6,954 nt of DNA from an uncultured Ignavibacteria bacterium (GCA_937974175.1 CALJIG010000093.1:1-6954), one strand, 5' to 3'; positions 1 to 6,902 are shown, numbered from the stretch's first letter. Notes: a model not told the origin generated them from the sequence alone. A program made the numbers and translations.

Positions 1-345
<345 letters not shown>

Positions 346-401
346 CCGAAAATAGCATAGATCAGGTAGCGGTCAGGAACATCAATATGAATTTGAATTA
401 A

Positions 402-418
402 TTACCGTATCACGGTAA
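402..418 (+). repeat. Small perfect inverted repeat in the rRNA spacer
   Basis: TTACCGT (402-408) and ACGGTAA (412-418) are exact reverse complements around a 3-base loop. In the rRNA precursor this would make a 7-bp hairpin. A role in processing or anti-termination is possible, but nothing in the sequence proves it. No T-tract follows, so it is not an intrinsic terminator. Confidence 0.6.
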
Positions 419-440
419 AACAACTATATTTTAATTTTTC

Positions 441-467
441 GGTTGCGAAGCATTTAGCTTTGTAACC
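441..467 (+). repeat. 11-bp hairpin immediately upstream of 5S rRNA
   Basis: GGTTGCGAAGC (441-451) pairs with GCTTTGTAACC (457-467) around the loop ATTTA. All 11 positions pair in RNA, two of them as G-U. The hairpin ends about 8 bases before the 5S rRNA, which suits a processing signal. Its inner arm GCGAAGC is identical to the arm of the intergenic palindrome at 3541-3564, so it may be a distant member of that repeat family. Both readings are inference. Confidence 0.65.
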
Positions 468-474
468 ACAATTT

Positions 475-590
<116 letters not shown>

Positions 591-599
591 TTTATTTTA

Positions 600-637
600 A
601 AAAAGCCTCTATCAATTTATTTTGGTAGAGGTTTTTT
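600..637 (+). terminator. Rho-independent terminator of the rRNA operon
   Basis: CCTCTATCAA (606-615) pairs with TTGGTAGAGG (622-631), a 10-bp stem with one G-U pair and the loop TTTATT. Six T residues follow at once (632-637), and A residues precede the stem. This is a textbook intrinsic terminator only about 10 bases after the 5S rRNA. The A-tract on the left could let it work in reverse as well. Confidence 0.93.
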
Positions 638-650
638 GCGTTTATATGGA

Positions 651-658
651 TATATTTG
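651..658 (+). promoter_or_regulatory. Possible Bacteroidota-type -7 promoter element for the secreted propeller/Fn3 protein
   Basis: TATATTTG fits the TAnnTTTG consensus of the primary sigma factor in Bacteroidota at all fixed positions. It lies between the rRNA terminator and the next gene, where a promoter is expected, and would give a leader of roughly 55-60 bases. No well-spaced -33 TTTG element is visible; the closest, at 635-638, is too near. The region is AT-rich, so a chance match is quite possible. Confidence 0.3.
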
Positions 659-721
659 ACTATCTCATTACGAAATCTATTATTACTTTCAATACACTTG
701 CAAAAACTTTAAAGAGATGCT

Positions 722-3523
722 ATGAGAACAACTCTTCTGTTTTTATTCTCCTCTCTATTTCTGACAGTATTCGCACAGAATCGCTCAAATGATTCTTATG
801 GTGCAATATCATTTACGAAAATGAGTACTTTTCGAAATTATTATGATTTGCAAACTTATGGCTCGCCTCAGCAAATTTGGCAAGACCCGAGTAATTATAA
901 TAATATTCACGCGGTATATACAAAATCAGATGCACCTGGTGGTACAGAATTTCCAAATATGTCTTGCTATTATTTTTTTAGTGAAGATAGAGGCTTTTCA
1001 TGGGTGAATTTAGGAAGAATAGATGATGCGAGGACAGAATTCGGTTCAATTACGGGCTTAAGTAACGGAAATATTCTAATAGCATCAACTTCAAATTCTA
1101 GAACTGTAATTTACATTGGAAACTTCATCGGGCAATTAAATTTTGCAAAACTTATTGCACCAGAAACTAAATATAGACCAAGAATAATTGCAACAGATAA
1201 TGTCAATAATTCAAACAAGTTTGTTTTTTTAAACAGCAGGCAAATACCAGATTCAACATGGCTAAACGTTGGGACATCTTTAACACAAAATAGTTTTTTA
1301 GGATATAAGCAAACTGAATCTGGGCAGTTTGAACAATTCTCATTAGGACGCGGAGCAGATGGAAGAATTGGTGTAGCATATATAACAGGAAGCATAAATA
1401 ATAGAACAAATGTCGGTAATGTTTATTTTATGGAATCCTATGATCATGGTTCAACTTTTACTATACCTCTTAAGATATATCAATTTAATTCCGATGGAGA
1501 TTCATTAGGTGCCTTTCATGGAATATCAATAGTTTACAAAAATAATACCCCTAAAATTGTATTTGAGTGTCCTAAAATTCCTCATGGTTTTACATTTAGT
1601 GGTACAATTGCTCCTAAGATAAGATTCTGGTCACCGGATTTACCGGGAACAAACCCTTATAAAAGTATCGTTATTGCCGATTCAACTAAAATTCCTATGG
1701 GACGTGGTGCTGAAGGTGGCGATTTAACACCATTATGCCGACCTTCACTTGGAATATCTCTAGATGGAAGTATGATTTTTTGTGCATTTATGGCAAAAGA
1801 TATTTCACAACAAAACTATTATAATATTTTTGTAACGCGTTCATCAAATGGGGGCGTAAATTGGGTTAACCCGGAAAGAATAACTCCACTGAACCCTCGA
1901 AATGATTGGACATATGTAAGTGTCTCTCCTATAAACGATAATGATGAAAGTAATTATTTTCTAAACATGACGATGCAAAAAGATACTATTCCTGGGTGTT
2001 TTGCATGCGGAGGATCTGATTATAATACGAATCCTAATCCTTATTTTGTAAGAATGGGATTTACAAGATTGACAACTATTCCTTCTGCTCCAGTGTTAGT
2101 TTTGCCTGCAAATAATGCAATTAATGTTCCAATGCTTCCGACTTTTACCTGGAATACTACAGGCTTATTACATAAGCTGCAGATCTCAACTAATTCTGGG
2201 TTCACAAATATTATATACGATAAAGATAGCATTGTTTTCAATCAATTTACTATGGCGGTTTCCGCTTTACAAAGTAACACTACATACTATTGGAGAGTTA
2301 GCGCAAGAAATGATTTTGGAGTCAGCTCATATTCAATGGTATTTTCATTTACAGTTGTTAATTCAAATTTACCTATAGCCCCGGTGCTTTTCACTCCTTC
2401 TAACGGTGCTTTAAATGTTGCTCAGCCGGTTCAGCTAGACTGGAATGATGTATTGCAAGCGCAATCATACAGGGTACAGGTTTCAAGTTTTCTTGATTTT
2501 CACGATGAAATTTATTTTGACTCATCAAACATCACATCATCACATGTAAACATAAATCCACTACTTTTTGTTAATAATATATTTTATTGGAGAGTTAATG
2601 CAAAAAATTCATTTGGAACGAGTACATATTCAGCTATTTTCAGCTTTACAACAGCAGATTTTTTTCCGCCTGTTTTAACGAGTCCGGCTGACAGCGCTTT
2701 AACTACAATTAATATTGCATTGAACTGGAATGCAGTTCAGAGTGCGGATTATTATAATTATCAGATTTCTGCTTATCAGGATTTTCACGATTTACTTTAT
2801 AATAATAATTCAACATCTCTTGGTGTAATGATTAATAATCTTCCTATTCATTCGAAATGGTATTGGAGAGTAAGGGCAGTTGAAGACAGACTTGATGACT
2901 ACTATGGTCCTTTTTCTAATATACGAAGTTTTACAACTGCAATATCTCCTCCTACTCTTGTTTCTCCTTTTAACGGGCAGCAGGGAGTTCTTTCTAATCC
3001 GACTCTAAAGTGGAATACAGTTGCCGGCAGAACTTCATACAATTTTATGATTTCATCCAACATAATTTTTACGGATACTATTTATTCTAATAATTCTGAT
3101 ACGAACTTTTTTAATATTCCTGAGGAAATTCTTCACTTAAATACAACATATTACTGGAAAGTACGCAGCCGAGATTCCTTTGGTTATGGAATATATTCTT
3201 CAGTATGGAATTTTAAAGTGCGAGTAACCGGAGTGCAAACAATTTCCGATGTAATTCCAACTGAATATAAATTATTTACAAACTACCCAAATCCGTTTAA
3301 CCCTACAACAAAAATAAAATTTGATTTACCGAACAGTTCCATTGTAAGAATTAATGTGTTCGACATCACAGGAAGAATGATAAATGAAATTCTTAATATG
3401 AATTTAAATGCAGGAAGTTATGAAACCGAATTTAACGGCGCAAATCTTTCCAGCGGAATTTATTATTACAGAATTGAAGCAGGAAATTTTGTTGAAACGA
3501 AGAAGATGATTTTGATAAAATAA
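722..3523 (+). CDS. Secreted Asp-box propeller / Fn3-repeat protein with T9SS type A sorting domain
   Basis: A 933-residue protein predicted to be exported by Sec and then carried across the outer membrane by the type IX system. Residues 1-19 form a signal peptide (MRTTLLFLF..., ending VFAQ). Residues about 20-450 look like a sialidase-type beta-propeller, with Asp-box-like motifs SEDRGFSW (87-94), SYDHGSTF (239-246) and SSNGGVNW (374-381). I see no clear sialidase active-site motif, so binding or structure is likelier than catalysis. Four Fn3-like repeats follow (about 454-546, 551-645, 647-739, 742-833), each with a YYWRV-like strand near its middle to end. Residues about 844-933 are the sorting domain, with NYPNPFNP (854-861), SSGIYYYRI and a terminal KKMILIK. 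The start gives the signal peptide directly; only a weak GAG precedes it by 5 bases. This is the first gene after the rRNA terminator. The exact ligand is unknown. Confidence 0.93.
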   Translation: MRTTLLFLFSSLFLTVFAQNRSNDSYGAISFTKMSTFRNYYDLQTYGSPQQIWQDPSNYNNIHAVYTKSDAPGGTEFPNMSCYYFFSEDRGFSWVNLGRIDDARTEFGSITGLSNGNILIASTSNSRTVIYIGNFIGQLNFAKLIAPETKYRPRIIATDNVNNSNKFVFLNSRQIPDSTWLNVGTSLTQNSFLGYKQTESGQFEQFSLGRGADGRIGVAYITGSINNRTNVGNVYFMESYDHGSTFTIPLKIYQFNSDGDSLGAFHGISIVYKNNTPKIVFECPKIPHGFTFSGTIAPKIRFWSPDLPGTNPYKSIVIADSTKIPMGRGAEGGDLTPLCRPSLGISLDGSMIFCAFMAKDISQQNYYNIFVTRSSNGGVNWVNPERITPLNPRNDWTYVSVSPINDNDESNYFLNMTMQKDTIPGCFACGGSDYNTNPNPYFVRMGFTRLTTIPSAPVLVLPANNAINVPMLPTFTWNTTGLLHKLQISTNSGFTNIIYDKDSIVFNQFTMAVSALQSNTTYYWRVSARNDFGVSSYSMVFSFTVVNSNLPIAPVLFTPSNGALNVAQPVQLDWNDVLQAQSYRVQVSSFLDFHDEIYFDSSNITSSHVNINPLLFVNNIFYWRVNAKNSFGTSTYSAIFSFTTADFFPPVLTSPADSALTTINIALNWNAVQSADYYNYQISAYQDFHDLLYNNNSTSLGVMINNLPIHSKWYWRVRAVEDRLDDYYGPFSNIRSFTTAISPPTLVSPFNGQQGVLSNPTLKWNTVAGRTSYNFMISSNIIFTDTIYSNNSDTNFFNIPEEILHLNTTYYWKVRSRDSFGYGIYSSVWNFKVRVTGVQTISDVIPTEYKLFTNYPNPFNPTTKIKFDLPNSSIVRINVFDITGRMINEILNMNLNAGSYETEFNGANLSSGIYYYRIEAGNFVETKKMILIK

Positions 3524-3535
3524 ATTTCGCACGAG

Positions 3536-3653
3536 TTCTCATTGCGAAGCTCCGGCTTCGCAATGCAGATACCTTTAAGCTCCGCATCAATGCAAAGCAG
3601 AGCTTTGCGATATAATCCTTCCCAAACAGTCCGCCTTAGCGGATTGGGAAGGA
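3536..3653. repeat. Palindromic repeat block A (three hairpins)
   Basis: This block fills most of the gap between the secreted propeller/Fn3 gene and the beta-barrel gene. Hairpin A1: ATTGCGAAGC (3541-3550), loop TCCG, GCTTCGCAAT (3555-3564), a perfect 10-bp stem. Hairpin A2: GCAAAGC (3592-3598), loop AGA, GCTTTGC (3602-3608). Hairpin A3: TCCTTCCCAA (3616-3625) pairs with TTGGGAAGGA (3644-3653), with an inner stem TCCGC/GCGGA (3630-3634, 3639-3643) and a 4-base bulge on the left. A1 starts 18 bases after the upstream stop codon. None is followed by a T-tract, so they are not standard terminators, though they could stabilise or attenuate transcripts. The pattern resembles REP/BIME-type intergenic repeats. 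Confidence 0.85.
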
Positions 3654-3721
3654 GTACAAGGAAATATACGGAACAAAACCCTTCCTCTACCGTTAAAATT
3701 CCAAACATAAATTTATCATTT

Positions 3722-4360
3722 ATGAATACAAAACTTACCGCTTTAGCTCTATTTATATTCTTTCTTCTCCCCACATTTATCTTTTCTCAGGCAAAGACTA
3801 GCAATGATTTCGATCCGCGGCAGATAGTTTCCATCTACGGCGGAGTATCGACAATGAACAACTCTGACTTAAAACGAATCTACAATCCGTCTTATGCAGT
3901 TGGGCTGCAATACGAATACCCTTTGAATAATTTTCTTCTCATCGGAGGCGATATGAACATGAGCGTGTTTTCTCTGGATGAATCTAAAATGTATCCGGGC
4001 GAATCGGCCTCTTCGCCTCTGCGTGTGTATGGTTTTTCATCATTCCTGAAATTTCAATCGCAGAGTCTTACTGTAAATAATTTCCAGCCGTTCGTAAAGC
4101 TCGGCGCAGGTGTTCACTACGGATTTAAAAAATACTATCCGCCGCGAAGCTACTACAATAATTATTACTATGATGATTATTATTATGATGAGCCGCAGAC
4201 AAATATACTTTTTACAGGCTCAGCAGGAGTGAACTACCTTCTCGGCAGTGAAGCAATGCTATACTTCGAAGCTGCATACAGAATGAATAATAACTATGAC
4301 GGCTATAACAAAGATAATCACACAATGAATTTTTTGTTGGGGCTGGGGTTTAAGATATAA
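3722..4360 (+). CDS. Predicted outer-membrane beta-barrel protein
   Basis: A 212-residue protein. Residues 1-23 are a signal peptide (MNTKLTALALFIFFLLP..., ending FSQA). The mature part alternates hydrophobic and polar residues in short strands, with turns such as IYGGVS, GLQYEYPL, GGDMNMSVF, KLGAGVHYGF, GSAGVNYLLG and LYFEAAYRM. It ends in NFLLGLGFKI, like the final strand of a small OmpA/OmpW-size barrel; I cannot name a subfamily or substrate. Residues 138-157 are very rich in Tyr, Asn and Asp (YYNNYYYDDYYYDE) and probably form an external loop. The ATG at 3722 is preferred: the frame stays open upstream to 3542, but that would translate hairpin block A and bury the signal peptide 60 residues inside. 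No clear ribosome binding site is present, only an AT-rich leader. It could be co-transcribed with the gene upstream. Confidence 0.85.
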   Translation: MNTKLTALALFIFFLLPTFIFSQAKTSNDFDPRQIVSIYGGVSTMNNSDLKRIYNPSYAVGLQYEYPLNNFLLIGGDMNMSVFSLDESKMYPGESASSPLRVYGFSSFLKFQSQSLTVNNFQPFVKLGAGVHYGFKKYYPPRSYYNNYYYDDYYYDEPQTNILFTGSAGVNYLLGSEAMLYFEAAYRMNNNYDGYNKDNHTMNFLLGLGFKI

Positions 4361-4368
4361 CAAAAGTG

Positions 4369-4477
4369 TTCTCATTCCCAAACTCTGTTTGGGAATGCAT
4401 TGTCCGCGAAACTCTGTTTCGCAGTGAAACGGAGTTTCACGCAATAGTTCCGTCCCAAACCGGAGTTTGGGACGGAG
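4369..4477. repeat. Palindromic repeat block B (four consecutive hairpins)
   Basis: This block sits in the 147-base gap between two convergent genes. B1: ATTCCCAAAC (4374-4383), loop TCT, GTTTGGGAAT (4387-4396). B2: GCGAAAC (4406-4412), loop TCT, GTTTCGC (4416-4422). B3: GTGAAAC (4424-4430), loop GGA, GTTTCAC (4434-4440). B4: TCCGTCCCAAAC (4449-4460), loop CGGA, GTTTGGGACGGA (4465-4476). All stems are perfect. The loops are pyrimidine-type in B1-B2 and purine-type in B3-B4, so the two halves mirror each other, and the left arm of B1 can also pair with the right arm of B4. It may help end transcription from both sides. No T-tract follows B4 on the plus strand, and the A-run at 4478-4483 lies on the wrong side for a standard minus-strand terminator. 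Confidence 0.88.
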
Positions 4478-4494
4478 AAAAAAGGGAGTGGCTA

Positions 4495-4522
4495 TAATTC
4501 TGAATTCTTAATTTTGAATTAA
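4495..4522. repeat. Degenerate heptad tandem repeat over the end of the peptidase gene
   Basis: Four consecutive 7-base units can be read: TAATTCT, GAATTCT, TAATTTT, GAATTAA. As two 14-base units they match at 11 of 14 positions. The stretch covers the stop codon (4508-4510) and the last four codons (Leu-Ile-Gln-Asn) of the minus-strand gene. The region is very AT-rich, so part of the periodicity could be chance. Confidence 0.45.
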
Positions 4523-6751
4523 CTCAATCGCCTTTTCAAGCAGCTCATCTTTTCCTTCTTTAAATCCTTTTATCGTTTGCTTCACCTCAATATCAGGAAG
4601 TATTCCTACCCTCTGTGTTTCTTTTCCCTCGGGAGTAAGAACTCCTATTCCGGAAATCATTGTGCTTATTCCTCCGGGCAAAATAATTTTTGAAACGTTG
4701 CCGTCTGCCCCTGCAGTTGTGCTGCCTATGACTTTTGCATTCGGAGCAGTTCTCCATGCCATAGTATGATACTCTGCGCTGCTTTGTGTCGTCTCGTTAA
4801 CAATTATTATAATTTTTCCTTTATAATAATTTGCATTTGTATCGCCTACATTCAATAAATCCGTTGTAGTAAACAAACCCGGATACTCAATGCTTCCGTT
4901 TGTAAATTTTACAAACGGTGTCGGCAAACGCATCAGATGTTTTCCCAGATCAAACAGCGGGAAATCGGAAGGATAGCTTCTGAAATCTATTACTATTCCC
5001 TTTGTATCTTTCAGCTTTTCCATAATAGAATTCACCGAGTCTCTTTTCAACGTGCCCGGATAAATATAGCCTATATTATTTTCCAGCATCTTCCACATAC
5101 TTTTTTTCAGCTCATCCCTGTATTTAGTGTATATTTCATTTTGATAAGCATCTTTTGAAAAACATTTTACATCTCTGGTTTCCTTCTTACCGTCACGGAT
5201 GAATTGCAAACTCATCAGCGTATCATCAGTTCTCAAAAATCTAAATGCTAAATCTCTTAACTGAGTTGGATAGTTAGAGCCCGGAGTATAAGGAAGCTTT
5301 TCCTTGATAATTTCTTCCACCGGTATTCCATTAACAGCGACAATCTCATCTCCGATAATGAAGGCGCTTTCAGTTTGACTTGCCTGCAGAGGTAAAATCC
5401 TGGTTATAACAGGTTTCTCTTCAATAAAAGTAATTTCAAATGGAGCAGAATTTTTACCGCGTGAGTCATCAATAAATGTACTCCATGCAGTTGCATGAGA
5501 GTCATGAATTCTCGCTATGAGCTTTAATGCATTTAAATGATAATCCGTTTCTGATTTCCCGCTTACAAACTCAGGAATAAATTCTTTTAATACTAAATTC
5601 CAGTCTTCATTGGTAAGATGCTTGTCGGGGAAAAAATATTGAATCATATTCCAGTATCTGAAAAGCGCAAGCAGCCTGTGCCCGTCATCTAAAGTTGTGT
5701 TGTCATATACATTTTCATTTTTGAAATTAGGGTTACCTACAAATTCATGAAGCCCTATGTAATATGAAGTATCCGTTCTCTTTGCATTCTTCACTTCTTC
5801 TAATTTTGTAATCAGCTCAACGCTGAAAATATTCCCATCCTTTATCCAGTCAAGGTCGGGCAATATCCTTACATTTTTTTCATCTGAAATATTTTTATTG
5901 CTGAATTCAGTTACCGGTCCGAGCGAATTTACCCAATCAAGCAGAACACTGTTTCTTTCATCATTTGAATTTACATTTAAAATCTTCGGAGTAATTCTGA
6001 AAAGCTCGTAGTCCCAGTTATATTCACCTTCTGCAATTTTCGGATGATAGTATTTTAAAAATCCCCACATCTTTCCGAGTACATATAAATTATTTATTGA
6101 TGTCTCACTTAGTCCGTTTATCTCAATTTTTGAACCGCCGTCAAACTCGTTATCCTTTTCAGCATTAAAAATTTTTACGGGAATAATTTCCACTTTATCA
6201 ATATCTATTCCGTCTACTTCAAGAGTAAAATCATCTGCCCACACTTTTCCTGTACCATTAAGTATAGCTGCGTAATAAATATTTTTTGCATCTTCAGGCA
6301 GTGGGAGTTCAACAGAATATTCCTGCCAGTCGATTGTCCCGGAAATTTTTCTTTGCATCATGTTATCAAACTGCAAAATTTTATCATTTTTATCGTCCAT
6401 TCTCAGCATAAGTCCGATGCTGCCGTTAGCAACATTTTCCAGTTTCATCTTTCCTTTTAAAACAACTTTCTTGCCCTTGAAGTTAATCAGATTCCAATGC
6501 GCAATACATCCGAAAGCATTTTCTTTTCTGCCGGTATCAGACTCAATACTTACAGAAAATTTTCCGCCGGTTTTTACAACTGAATCAATTTTCAGTTTGT
6601 AACCGGGTTGGTTCCACCTATCGAACCATCCGCTCGGAAGTTTTGTCTGCGCATCATATTCTTCAAAGCCAAGATTATAAAGTGATCTTGCATTCTGTGA
6701 ATAAACCTGAAATGTAAATACAAAAAGGAGGAGAGCTAAGAGAGATTTCAT
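4508..6751 (-). CDS. Exported S41-family (tricorn/C-terminal processing type) peptidase
   Basis: A 747-residue protein with a signal peptide (1-19, MKSLLALLLF...VYSQ) and no lipobox Cys, so probably periplasmic. Residues about 25-180 look like a beta-sandwich, carbohydrate-binding-like domain (NLGFEEYDAQTKLPSGW... to WADDFTLEVDG). Helical segments follow, with two similar parts, LGKMWGFLKYYHP (225-237) and LFRYWNMIQYFFPDKH (363-378). Residues about 437-487 are PDZ-like (GDEIVAVNGIPV, 467-478). The catalytic domain occupies about 555-725. NETTQSSAEY (652-661) supplies the likely nucleophile Ser657, and IHDSHA (415-420) the likely general base His419 after Ser418, as in tricorn-like S41 enzymes. 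The Lys of the CtpA/Prc type is replaced by Ala682. QRVGILPDIEV (713-723) is the usual family tail. The usual DLRxNxGG strand is degenerate (DFRSYPSD). The ATG at 6751 gives the signal peptide directly. Substrate unknown. Confidence 0.93.
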   Translation of the reverse strand: MKSLLALLLFVFTFQVYSQNARSLYNLGFEEYDAQTKLPSGWFDRWNQPGYKLKIDSVVKTGGKFSVSIESDTGRKENAFGCIAHWNLINFKGKKVVLKGKMKLENVANGSIGLMLRMDDKNDKILQFDNMMQRKISGTIDWQEYSVELPLPEDAKNIYYAAILNGTGKVWADDFTLEVDGIDIDKVEIIPVKIFNAEKDNEFDGGSKIEINGLSETSINNLYVLGKMWGFLKYYHPKIAEGEYNWDYELFRITPKILNVNSNDERNSVLLDWVNSLGPVTEFSNKNISDEKNVRILPDLDWIKDGNIFSVELITKLEEVKNAKRTDTSYYIGLHEFVGNPNFKNENVYDNTTLDDGHRLLALFRYWNMIQYFFPDKHLTNEDWNLVLKEFIPEFVSGKSETDYHLNALKLIARIHDSHATAWSTFIDDSRGKNSAPFEITFIEEKPVITRILPLQASQTESAFIIGDEIVAVNGIPVEEIIKEKLPYTPGSNYPTQLRDLAFRFLRTDDTLMSLQFIRDGKKETRDVKCFSKDAYQNEIYTKYRDELKKSMWKMLENNIGYIYPGTLKRDSVNSIMEKLKDTKGIVIDFRSYPSDFPLFDLGKHLMRLPTPFVKFTNGSIEYPGLFTTTDLLNVGDTNANYYKGKIIIIVNETTQSSAEYHTMAWRTAPNAKVIGSTTAGADGNVSKIILPGGISTMISGIGVLTPEGKETQRVGILPDIEVKQTIKGFKEGKDELLEKAIELIQN

Positions 6752-6777
6752 ATGCTAAGGTTGAAATTTCTCTAAGC
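6735..6777 (-). promoter_or_regulatory. Imperfect inverted repeat around the peptidase start codon
   Basis: On the plus strand GCTAAGAGAGATTTCA (6735-6750) and TGAAATTTCTCTAAGC (6762-6777) are reverse complements at 14 of 16 positions, with an 11-base gap. In the minus-strand mRNA this folds into a hairpin whose 3' arm begins inside the start codon (6751-6749), so the ATG and the bases before it lie in the loop and first pairs. This could limit ribosome access. No Shine-Dalgarno sequence is visible there. A protein-binding site in DNA is the alternative. Confidence 0.55.
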
Positions 6778-6843
6778 TAATGAAATTTATTTTAATATAA
6801 AATATTGTTTTTATTGATACAGTGAAACATACCTTGTCTTTCA

Positions 6844-6902
6844 TTCTCATTGCGAAGTTTCGGCACGCAATGCATATACCTTGAAGTGAAGTTTCGCACT
6901 TC
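6844..6902. repeat. Palindromic repeat block C (decayed copy)
   Basis: Bases 6844-6886 align with 3536-3579 of block A at 38 of 44 columns, including the shared flanks TTCTCATT and AATGCA and the following ATACCTT. The hairpin core has decayed: ATTGCG (6849-6854) still pairs with CGCAAT (6866-6871), but the inner arm no longer matches. A second small stem follows: GAAGTG (6883-6888) with CACTTC (6897-6902). The block lies about 95-150 bases upstream of the peptidase start. Confidence 0.75.

Larger units (their letters stand above)
346..474 (+). other. 23S-5S internal transcribed spacer
   Basis: This AT-rich spacer lies between the mature 23S and 5S rRNAs. It contains no tRNA gene and no credible open reading frame. 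It does contain two hairpins, listed separately (402-418 and 441-467). They are likely part of the precursor that is removed during rRNA processing. The mature ends are inferred from homology, so the spacer borders are approximate. Confidence 0.85.

Noticed and set aside
1111..1409. Small open frames on the minus strand inside the first protein gene
   Set aside because: They lie antisense to a well-supported secreted protein, have no recognisable domains and no start signals. The same applies to other short overlapping frames, for example 2041-2378, 3466-3774, 4259-4444, 4937-5158 and 6360-6602.
722..2071. Calling the propeller region of the first protein a sialidase enzyme
   Set aside because: Asp-box motifs are structural and occur in many non-enzymatic propellers. 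No convincing FRIP motif or arginine triad could be identified by eye.
3611..3616. TATAAT between hairpins A2 and A3 as a -10 promoter box
   Set aside because: It is formed by the borders of two palindromes, has no -35 partner at a proper distance, and this group generally uses a different promoter consensus.
3536..3653. CRISPR array or tRNA cluster as an explanation for block A
   Set aside because: The palindromes differ in sequence and spacing, there are no constant repeats with uniform spacers, and no cloverleaf with conserved tRNA bases can be drawn.
3542..3721. Upstream extension of the beta-barrel gene by 60 codons from an ATG at 3542
   Set aside because: It would translate the hairpins of block A and place a clear signal peptide 60 residues inside the protein. 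The ATG at 3722 starts exactly at the signal peptide.
4449..4483. Hairpin B4 with the following A-run as a classical intrinsic terminator
   Set aside because: For plus-strand transcripts the stem is followed by A, not T. For minus-strand transcripts the T-run comes before the stem. Only a non-canonical role is possible.
6824..6831. TATGTTTC on the minus strand as a -7 element for the peptidase gene
   Set aside because: It misses the final G of TAnnTTTG and has no -33 element; the region is AT-rich enough for chance matches.
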